This document shows positions 4,454-9,747 of a stretch of 9,747 nt of DNA, one piece after another. The stretch comes from Microcaldota archaeon (GTDB lineage Archaea; Micrarchaeota; Micrarchaeia; Burarchaeales; JAKAKT01). Made by a program: the position numbers and the translations under genes. The notes under the pieces were generated by a model. That model saw only the letters and a program-made list of their open reading frames with translations. It searched no databases and was not told the DNA's origin. The DNA lies in NCBI GenBank assembly GCA_026396425.1, contig JAPLWU010000138.1, positions 1 through 9,747 on the forward strand, read 5' to 3'. Position 1 is the stretch's first letter; each line of letters begins with the position of its first letter.

Positions 4454-4591
4454 TTTCGGTTATCGATTAAGGATTTGCGGAAAACCGCGAGGAACATGCG
4501 AGGAATGAAACGCCGAACGTGGAGAAGTCGAATGATTGTTAGGACGCTAAGAAATGATGATTAAGACGCTAAGAATTGAGAGGTCGTTCAC
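4454..4591 (+). other. Leader region between tRNA-Pro and rps2
   Basis: 138 bases with no coding gene I can support. It holds a small hairpin, GCGG (4477–4480) with CCGC (4485–4488) and loop AAAA, then the pair of 19-bp direct repeats, then the rps2 ribosome-binding site GAGAGGT (4578–4584). I looked for rpoK, whose usual place is near here, and found no matching frame. Confidence 0.6.
4539..4579 (+). repeat. 19-bp direct repeat upstream of rps2
   Basis: TTAGGACGCTAAGAAATGA (4539–4557) and TTAAGACGCTAAGAATTGA (4561–4579) differ at two positions, with identical GACGCTAAGAA cores spaced 22 bases apart. The second copy runs into the ribosome-binding site. This could be a protein- or RNA-binding leader element or a local duplication; the role is unknown. 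Confidence 0.75.
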
Positions 4592-5293
4592 ATGGCCGAA
4601 CTTTTGATAAAACAGGAGAGATACCTCGAAGCAGGCATACACATAGGCACGAAAGTGAAGACGCCGGACATGGTGCCCTTCATATACAAGGCCCGAAGGG
4701 ACAAGCTCTACGTCCTCGACCTCAAGAAGGTCGACGAGCGCATCCGCCACGCGACTTCCTTCATGTCGCAGTACGAGCCCGGGGACATTCTCGTTGTGGC
4801 TTCGAGAACGTACGCCGTTAATGCGGCATCGAAATTCTCCGAGCTGGTCGGGGCAAAGTTCCTTCCCGGCCGCTTCATCCCCGGCGTGTTCACCAATCCC
4901 TCGCGCTCCGATTTCATCGAGCCCAAGCTGCTGCTCGTATCCGACCCGAAGGGGGAGAAGCAGGCGGTCCGCGAGGCCGCGGTCATGGGCATACCGGTGA
5001 TAGCCCTCTGCGATGCGGACAACTTCACCAGATTCATCGATTTCATCATCCCGTGCAACAACAAGGGAAGGCGCTCGCTCGCCCTGATTTTCTACCTTCT
5101 TGCGCGCGAGCTTCTCAAGAAAAAGGGCGTCATCTCTTCGGATGCGGACATGAAGGCGACTCCCGAGGAGTTCGAGGCCTCGCTCGCCGATGAGCCAAAG
5201 GCGCCGAAAGAAGTGGTGGAACAGAAGGAGCCAAGGGAAGTCGGAGAGCAGAAAGAGCCGAAGGAAGCAAAAAGCGCGAGCCCAGAGGCCTAG
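4592..5293 (+). CDS. rps2: 30S ribosomal protein S2 (archaeal uS2)
   Basis: uS2 binds late to the small subunit between head and body. The core includes YLEAGIHIGTKVKTPDMVPFIY, YVLDLKKVDERIRHA, VASRTYAVNAASKFSELVGAKF, the GRFIPGVFTNP loop, KLLLVSDPKGEKQAVREAAVMGIPVIALCDADN and CNNKGRRSLALIFYLLARELL, all diagnostic of archaeal/eukaryal S2. From about residue 195 a Lys/Glu/Pro-rich tail follows, with imperfect EQKEP-type repeats, bringing the length to 233 aa. The start is fixed by GAGAGGT at 4578–4584. It appears to be the last gene of the ribosomal cluster in this window; the next gene is convergent. Confidence 0.97.
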   Translation: MAELLIKQERYLEAGIHIGTKVKTPDMVPFIYKARRDKLYVLDLKKVDERIRHATSFMSQYEPGDILVVASRTYAVNAASKFSELVGAKFLPGRFIPGVFTNPSRSDFIEPKLLLVSDPKGEKQAVREAAVMGIPVIALCDADNFTRFIDFIIPCNNKGRRSLALIFYLLARELLKKKGVISSDADMKATPEEFEASLADEPKAPKEVVEQKEPREVGEQKEPKEAKSASPEA

Positions 5294-5389
5294 TCCCCCA
5301 ATGCGCAACGCCCAACTATCTCTTCGATTTCGCGGCGGCCAACCCGTCTTTGGGGTGAGGCAATTTCCTACCCCGACCTATCTTTCCGA

Positions 5390-5405
5390 TTTTTCAGTTT
5401 TTCAG
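5390..5405 (+). terminator. T-rich terminator candidate after rps2
   Basis: Two adjacent copies of TTTTTCAG (5390–5397 and 5398–5405) lie about 100 bases after the rps2 stop. Archaeal termination usually needs runs of T in the coding strand, so this is a reasonable end for the ribosomal transcript. The second copy overlaps the stop codon of the convergent − strand gene. Confidence 0.5.
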
Positions 5406-6631
5406 CCGCACATGCTTCTCGTGGCCTCGGTCTCTATCTTCCCGCACATCGACTCGTCGCCGGTCTTCTTCCAAATCTCGAGGTAACACTGGTCCTTCCA
5501 CTGCATGTAAACGTTCGTTATCCTCCCGCACTTGTCAACATCCATCTCGTAGTTTCCGCTCGTGACGATTGGCAGGAAGCAGTTGTAGTTCTTGTTGTAG
5601 TCGTTCGTCATGTTGGCGCAGAATGAAGGCTCGCCCAGGGCACTCGCAACGTACATTATGCAGGCGTCCCTCGTGTTGGTCCCGCCAATCAGGTAGCATG
5701 CATCGACGTTCCCGTACTTCCTCGCGAAAATGTTGTAGCAGATGTCCTTGTCCCAGTCCTTCGCTCCCATGCTGCAAAGCGTCACGTCCGCCTTTGCAAG
5801 CGCGAGCGATTGGTAGCAGTCGTTCCTGTAGTCATCCGTCTCGATGAACCCGCAGGTTCCGGGGTCGCTTTTCTCATAGGCGACCTTGTCATAACAGAAG
5901 TCTCTCGAGTATACGAATTCGAGGTTCCCGCAAATTCCGTAGGTTCCGGAAACCACGGCCTTGCACGCCGTTCTTATCGCCTTCGAGCCTATGCCATCGC
6001 ATGCGGCCTCTTTCGAGAGCGTTGCAGCCATCTTGAAGTAGCATATCTCGCTCGGCTCAAGGCACGTTACCTTGCTGCCGTAAATCTGCGTGAGGCACGT
6101 CGTCGCGTTGTAGCCCTCGATGGAATAGCCAGAGCAAGCCAAGTAGTTGCCGGTCGAGTTGGCAAGGCAGATTATCCTGTCCAGCGCGTCAGTAACATCC
6201 TCGCATGGAACCTTCGGCGGGTTGAATACCGCATAGCATGCCTCCTGCGCGCCCGCTGCGGTTATTTTCCCGCATTCCGCGCTGTCGTTATTCATATTGG
6301 CCCAGTAGTAATAGCAGTCGTCCCTCAGTTCCGTTCCATTTATTCTACCGCAGAGCGACTCGTTCATCGCTGCGGCGAATCTCAGGCACCTGTCGGCCTT
6401 GCCCACGTCGATTATTTTCCCGCAGATTGCCGGGCTGGCATTTCCCCCGAGCACTTCCTCCAGATAGCAGTTGTCCCTCAGCTCCTGGCTGGCCATCGCA
6501 TCGCACCCAATCAGGACTTCCCCGGTCCCGTTCGTCTCGTTTGCCGTGGAATTGTAGACGGCCGGCCTGTTCATTCCGCAGCCCATTATCAGAATCATTC
6601 CAATTACGAAAAGCAAGGTTGCGATTTTCAA
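5402..6631 (-). CDS. Secreted cysteine-rich repeat lipoprotein, function unknown
   Basis: I do not recognise a named family. The 409-aa product has a hydrophobic signal segment (residues 4–16) ending in I-M-G-C, a lipobox-like site at Cys18. An Asn/Thr linker follows with several N-glycosylation sequons (NST, NET, NGT). Residues 43–409 are about 15 imperfect units of 20–30 residues, each with two cysteines, of the form C-G-x-I followed about 10 residues later by R-D-x-C-Y-x-x-x-A. The even cysteine number per unit and extracellular location suggest disulfide-stapled helical hairpins. The start is TTG at 6629–6631, supported by GGTG five bases upstream; the next in-frame ATG would cut the signal segment. 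It diverges from proS and has its own TATA-like element. A surface binding or scaffold role is only inference. Confidence 0.85.
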   Translation of the reverse strand: MKIATLLFVIGMILIMGCGMNRPAVYNSTANETNGTGEVLIGCDAMASQELRDNCYLEEVLGGNASPAICGKIIDVGKADRCLRFAAAMNESLCGRINGTELRDDCYYYWANMNNDSAECGKITAAGAQEACYAVFNPPKVPCEDVTDALDRIICLANSTGNYLACSGYSIEGYNATTCLTQIYGSKVTCLEPSEICYFKMAATLSKEAACDGIGSKAIRTACKAVVSGTYGICGNLEFVYSRDFCYDKVAYEKSDPGTCGFIETDDYRNDCYQSLALAKADVTLCSMGAKDWDKDICYNIFARKYGNVDACYLIGGTNTRDACIMYVASALGEPSFCANMTNDYNKNYNCFLPIVTSGNYEMDVDKCGRITNVYMQWKDQCYLEIWKKTGDESMCGKIETEATRSMCG

Positions 6632-6657
6632 TTAAACACCGAATAGATTTAGTCGCC

Positions 6658-6668
6658 AATATATTAAT
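6658..6668 (-). promoter_or_regulatory. TATA-like element for the cysteine-rich lipoprotein gene
   Basis: On the − strand ATTAATATATT lies about 32 bases before the TTG start, followed by the ribosome-binding site GGTG (complement of 6637–6640). Spacing implies a very short 5' leader. It belongs to the 111-base divergent intergenic region shared with proS. Confidence 0.55.
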
Positions 6669-6713
6669 CTTATCTCCAGTGGCCTTGCCCCGCCATTCCC
6701 AAACCCGCCATCC

Positions 6714-6722
6714 TTTTATAAT
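6714..6722 (+). promoter_or_regulatory. TATA box of proS (leaderless transcript expected)
   Basis: TTTTATAAT is centred about 25 bases before ATG 6743, so transcription should begin at or next to the start codon. No Shine–Dalgarno sequence is visible before the ATG, unlike most other genes here, which agrees with a leaderless mRNA. Confidence 0.65.
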
Positions 6723-6742
6723 CATTACGAGCATACTAGGCC

Positions 6743-8188
6743 ATGCAGAACAAGAAGGATAATTTCTCCGAATGGTACACCGAAATCACGAAAGAGGCGC
6801 AACTGTGCGACCTGCGCTACAACCTCAAGGGCTTCATCGTCTTCATGCCATGGGCGGTCCGCACAATGAAAATAATGTACGGCGCATACGAGAGGGAGCT
6901 CGAATCAAGGGGCCACGAGCCCGTTCTCTTCCCGGCACTAATTCCTGAGGGAAATCTCAGCAAGGAATCGGCCCACGTTGAGGGCTTCGTCCCCTCGGTT
7001 TTCTGGGTTACGCATGCGGGAAGGGAGAAGCTCGAGGAGAGAATGGCAATGAGGCCCACGAGCGAAACTGCCATGTACCCGCTCTATTCCCTCTGGATTC
7101 AGGGCCTTTCCGATTTGCCCCTCAAGCTCTACCAGAGCTGCCAAGTCTGGCGCTACGAAACAAAAGCCACGCGCCCCTTCATCCGCAGCCGCGAGTTCCA
7201 CTGGATTGAGGCGCACGACGTTTTCGCGACCGAGGCCGAGGCGATGGCGCAGGTCCGCGAGGACATCGAGATGACTGAGAAGGTTGTGCACTCGGTTTTC
7301 GGAATTCCCGTTCTTTTCTTCAAGCGCCCCGAGTGGGACAAGTTTCCCGGCGCGGTTGCCACCTACGCTGCGGACACTCTAATGCCCGATATGCGCGTCC
7401 TCCAGCTCCCCTCAACGCATTTCCTCGGCCAGAACTTCGCAAAAGTATTCGACATAAAATACCTTGATTCCGAGGGAAAAAGCAAGTTCGCCTGGCAGAC
7501 GTGCTACGGCCCGGCCATCTCCCGCATCTACGCCGCGCTAATCTCCGTTCATGGAGACGACAAGGGACTAATCTTCCCGTTCGACCTCGCCCCGGTCCAA
7601 ATTGCGATAATACCAATCTACGCGAAGGGGAACGAGGAAAAAGTAAACAAATACTGCTCCGAGCTCGCCTCCCGCCTTTCGTCTGACGGCTTCCGCGTGA
7701 AATTCGATTCCGGCCCGCAGACGCCTGGCTACAAATTCCACGAGTGGGAGATGAAGGGAGTCCCAATCCGCATTGACGTTGGAGGGAAGGAACTCGAAAG
7801 CGGCGAGCTCACCATCGCAAGGCGCGACACGGGCAAAAAAGAAAAAATAAAATCAAATGAGAAAAGTCTCGCTAATCACCTCCGTTCCCTCGCTCCCGAA
7901 ATTCTCTCGAACCTAAAGCACCTCGCGGAAAAATCCTTCAGCTCACACATGCACCACGCCAAAAGCATGCAGGAACTCGAATCCTCCCTCGAAAAGGGCG
8001 GCTTCGTGCGCGTTCCCTTCTGCTCAGTTTCGAAAGAAGGCGAGTCCTGCGCCGCGAAAATAAAAGAGAAATTCGGCGGCGATGTGCGCGGCACCATTTA
8101 CCCGGAGGAACCGGTCCCGCACGGCGAAAAATGCGTTGTTTGCGGCGAACTCGCCTCGTGCTTCGTTTACGTCGCCAGACAATACTGA
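6743..8188 (+). CDS. proS: Prolyl-tRNA synthetase, archaeal/eukaryal type
   Basis: Class II synthetase that charges tRNA-Pro with proline in the cytoplasm. The 481-aa product has the usual archaeal length and order. The class II catalytic core has RPTSETAMYP at about 104–113, motif 2 in WRYETKATRPFIRSREFHWIEAH (about 136–158), and motif 3 around GPAISRIYAALISVHGDD. An HGTP-type anticodon-binding domain starts near APVQIAIIPIYAKG. The C-terminal zinc-domain cysteines are FC, SC and CVVC, and the protein ends ARQY; the terminal Tyr is typical of this class. There is no bacterial-type INS editing insertion. It is preceded by a TATA box with no leader and followed after 12 bases by a small membrane protein gene. 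A tRNA-Pro(GGG) substrate gene lies 2.3 kb upstream. Confidence 0.97.
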   Translation: MQNKKDNFSEWYTEITKEAQLCDLRYNLKGFIVFMPWAVRTMKIMYGAYERELESRGHEPVLFPALIPEGNLSKESAHVEGFVPSVFWVTHAGREKLEERMAMRPTSETAMYPLYSLWIQGLSDLPLKLYQSCQVWRYETKATRPFIRSREFHWIEAHDVFATEAEAMAQVREDIEMTEKVVHSVFGIPVLFFKRPEWDKFPGAVATYAADTLMPDMRVLQLPSTHFLGQNFAKVFDIKYLDSEGKSKFAWQTCYGPAISRIYAALISVHGDDKGLIFPFDLAPVQIAIIPIYAKGNEEKVNKYCSELASRLSSDGFRVKFDSGPQTPGYKFHEWEMKGVPIRIDVGGKELESGELTIARRDTGKKEKIKSNEKSLANHLRSLAPEILSNLKHLAEKSFSSHMHHAKSMQELESSLEKGGFVRVPFCSVSKEGESCAAKIKEKFGGDVRGTIYPEEPVPHGEKCVVCGELASCFVYVARQY

Positions 8189-8200
8189 AAAGTGGTTTTC

Positions 8201-8443
8201 ATGGAACTCGAAACCCTCGGCATAATCATCGGCCTCGGCGTCATAGCCGTAGAGGCGCTCGTTCTCCTATACATGTACCCCCACATCGGCAGGCTCGAGA
8301 AATTGGCCGGAAAGCTCGACGAGCACATCTCAAAAATGGACTCGCACATCGAGGCGATGGACCGGCACATCGAGAAAATGGACGGCCAGGTTGTAGAGAT
8401 AAACCGGCATGTCTGCTCGATTTGCGGGAAAAAGAAGCGCTGA
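8201..8443 (+). CDS. Small membrane-anchored coiled-coil protein with histidine heptads
   Basis: No family recognised. 80 aa from ATG 8201 (GTG 8192 would add three residues). Residues 5–26 form one transmembrane helix. Residues 36–74 are a regular coiled coil with Ile/Val at position a (43, 50, 57, 64, 71) and Met/Ile at d (46, 53, 60, 67, 74). Histidine precedes each a residue (42, 49, 56, 70; Gln at 63). It ends in CSICGKKKR, a single CxxC pair that could bind metal in an oligomer. It starts 12 bases after proS and is probably in the same transcript. The coil repeats resemble each other closely at protein level (HIxxMD). A membrane-tethered oligomeriser or metal sensor is possible, but the function is unknown. 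Confidence 0.75.
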   Translation: MELETLGIIIGLGVIAVEALVLLYMYPHIGRLEKLAGKLDEHISKMDSHIEAMDRHIEKMDGQVVEINRHVCSICGKKKR

Positions 8444-8447
8444 GAAA

Positions 8448-8460
8448 AACTTAAATACTT
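8448..8460 (+). promoter_or_regulatory. TATA-like promoter of the beta-helix gene
   Basis: AACTTAAATACTT lies about 40 bases before ATG 8495, immediately after the preceding gene, with a strong ribosome-binding site GGGGTGGTT at 8482–8490. This suggests an independent transcript with a short leader. Confidence 0.6.
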
Positions 8461-8494
8461 GAGCGTCGCCAATTTGTAGCTGGGGTGGTTAGAT

Positions 8495-9747
8495 ATGCGC
8501 GCGTTTACTTGTCCAGTCTTAAGCCTACTGTTGGTCATCTGCTTGTTATCCCAGGCTTCGTATGCCGTGACTTATATCTCTTCATGCCAGGCCCTTTCAA
8601 CCCCGGGCGAGACGTACGTTCTGAATTCGAGCATTTCGTCACCGGCTTCCGGTTGCTTCACCATCGAGGCCGACGGCATCACCCTGGACTGCTCTGGGCA
8701 CTATATTCGCGGCACTATCCCGCATCCTTCCTCTTTCGTGGCCATATACGCCGCGGGCAGGCAGAACCTTAGAATAGAAAACTGCGACGTGAGCTATTTC
8801 AATGCCGGGATAATGCTCAACGGTTCAAGCTACTCCGATATCGTGAATAACAGTCTGACTGGAAACCAAAACGGCATATACCTCCTCTCGTCCGACTGGA
8901 ACACGCTGGACGGGAACATGTTTTGGGGAAATCGGAAATCCGCGATTATGCTTAACAACTCGGACAACAACCTGATACTCAACATGCCGCTATCGGGCGA
9001 CAACGGCGTCTATCTTACGGATTCGGCAGCTTTCAATACGATTCAAAACAACACCCTTCATGGCTCCTCCGGTGTCGACATCGAAAACGGCGCCAACAAC
9101 AACATCGTAACTGGCAACAACATCTCGAATAACGCCTGGAGCGTCGTCATCATAGACGCCAATTACAACAAAATAACGGATAACATCATCTCGAGCAGCA
9201 GTTATGACGGCGTCTTAATAATAGCCAATCACACCACCGTGGAAGGCAACAACATTTCGAATAACCCCCGCGGCGTCTACCTTCAGGAAGAAGCCAATTA
9301 CAACGAGATAAAGGACAATGCCATTTCGAATAACGAATACGGCATCTACTTCACATCCGGCCCGGATTACAACCTCGTAACGGGCAACATCATCTCGTAC
9401 AACAGCAATGCCGGCATTTACCTATACTCATCCCAGTACAACACAATCTACAACAACTTTTTTGACAACCCTGTTAATGTGATTGCCTCCTATTATACTT
9501 CCCCGAACTACTGGAACACCAGCAAGACGCTTGCATTCCAGAACTTAGAATGGGATTTCGATTCCAATGCTTCGGGCTGGACTCCTTGGTATGGCGATTG
9601 GTCCGTCCACGACGGCGTTTACGAATGTCAGGGGACCTACGCTGGCGGCCATGGGGGCTGGGGGGCATCAACGGCAGGAGATTCCCAATGGCAGGATTAC
9701 ACCGTCGAAGCGAGGGTCAAGTCATTGGGTCCCAATTGGGCCTACGA
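8495..9747 (+). CDS. Secreted right-handed beta-helix (NosD/PbH1-like) protein, 3'-partial
   Basis: The frame is open from ATG 8495 to the right edge (417 codons visible, no stop), so the C-terminus is missing. Residues 1–26 are a signal peptide ending in A-S-Y-A. A short Cys-containing segment (C-F-T-I-E-A-D-G-I-T-L-D-C) follows. From about 75 to 330 there are roughly ten rungs of 22–24 residues of the type N-x-I-x-x-N-x-I-S-N-N-x-x-G-I-Y-L, the parallel beta-helix pattern of NosD and carbohydrate-active surface proteins. Around residue 353 a new domain starts (WDFDSNASGWTPW), with W-S-V-H-D-G-V-Y-E and D-Y-T-V-E-A-R-V, resembling concanavalin A-like glucanase/lectin folds. Many N-x-S/T sequons fit a glycosylated surface protein. 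A polysaccharide-binding or S-layer-associated role is inferred. Confidence 0.88.
   Translation, partial: MRAFTCPVLSLLLVICLLSQASYAVTYISSCQALSTPGETYVLNSSISSPASGCFTIEADGITLDCSGHYIRGTIPHPSSFVAIYAAGRQNLRIENCDVSYFNAGIMLNGSSYSDIVNNSLTGNQNGIYLLSSDWNTLDGNMFWGNRKSAIMLNNSDNNLILNMPLSGDNGVYLTDSAAFNTIQNNTLHGSSGVDIENGANNNIVTGNNISNNAWSVVIIDANYNKITDNIISSSSYDGVLIIANHTTVEGNNISNNPRGVYLQEEANYNEIKDNAISNNEYGIYFTSGPDYNLVTGNIISYNSNAGIYLYSSQYNTIYNNFFDNPVNVIASYYTSPNYWNTSKTLAFQNLEWDFDSNASGWTPWYGDWSVHDGVYECQGTYAGGHGGWGASTAGDSQWQDYTVEARVKSLGPNWAY

Noticed and set aside
4094..4454. − strand open frames at 4169–4417 and 4164–4454
   Set aside because: They are antisense to rpo10 and tRNA-Pro, with no start signals.
4069..4470. 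+ strand frame of 133 codons across rpo10 and tRNA-Pro
   Set aside because: It is out of frame with rpo10, covers the tRNA gene and has no recognisable protein features.
4500..4591. Box C/D small RNA in the rps2 leader
   Set aside because: An ATGATGA resembling a C box is present at 4554–4560, but no D box (CTGA) follows at suitable distance.
5810..6646. + strand open frame of 278 codons
   Set aside because: It is a shadow of the cysteine-rich lipoprotein gene, which has a signal peptide, regular repeats and a promoter on the − strand.
8485..8772. + strand frame of 95 codons starting at 8485
   Set aside because: It overlaps, in another frame, the beta-helix gene whose frame is open to the window edge, has a signal peptide and has a good ribosome-binding site. 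This frame shows no domain.

Overview
The window is archaeal. It carries most of the conserved archaeal cluster rps13–rps4–rps11–rpo3–[tRNA-Leu]–rpl18e–rpl13–rps9–rpo10–[tRNA-Pro]–rps2 on the + strand (1–5293). Ribosome-binding sites are of the GGTG/GAGGT type, which fits an archaeal 16S 3' end. The proteins are archaeal/eukaryal in type (L18e, Rpo3, Rpo10, archaeal ProRS). Several things point towards a DPANN lineage such as Micrarchaeota or Diapherotrites: heavily interrupted tRNA genes, a small Rpo3 with no room for its Fe-S domain, and a secreted lipoprotein made of many two-cysteine units. That placement is inference, because no 16S is present.

The most striking content is two tRNA genes that look like plain intergenic spacers. 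The 289-base gap between rpo3 and rpl18e is a tRNA-Leu(GAG) gene (2488–2742) cut by three introns of 21, 53 and 94 nt, in the D arm, at 37/38 and in the T loop. The 303-base gap between rpo10 and rps2 holds a tRNA-Pro(GGG) gene (4310–4453) cut by three introns of 21, 29 and 21 nt. In each gene, removing the three introns leaves a canonical tRNA (87 and 73 nt). All six junction pairs fit the same bulge–helix–bulge (BHB) geometry: 3-nt bulge, 4-bp helix, 3-nt bulge, cut after the second bulge base. In tRNA-Pro the second and third introns are separated by a 6-nt exon (TTCAAA). Their two splice motifs share a base, so the introns probably have to be removed in a fixed order.

Around the tRNAs, S13, S11, S9 and S2 carry low-complexity Lys/Glu/Ala/Pro-rich extensions. 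S13, whose start lies off the left edge, has three perfect 18-bp repeats encoding GENAPK. The rpoK and eno genes that often sit between rpo10 and rps2 are absent from this interval.

Downstream of a T-rich convergent junction (about 5294–5401), a − strand gene (5402–6631) encodes a lipoprotein with about 15 two-cysteine units. It diverges from proS (6743–8188, apparently leaderless). proS is followed closely by a small membrane-anchored coiled-coil protein with a histidine in nearly every heptad. A separate TATA box then drives a secreted right-handed beta-helix protein (8495 to beyond the right edge) with the start of a possible lectin-like domain. The left half is therefore translation and transcription machinery, and the right half is proS plus cell-surface proteins.
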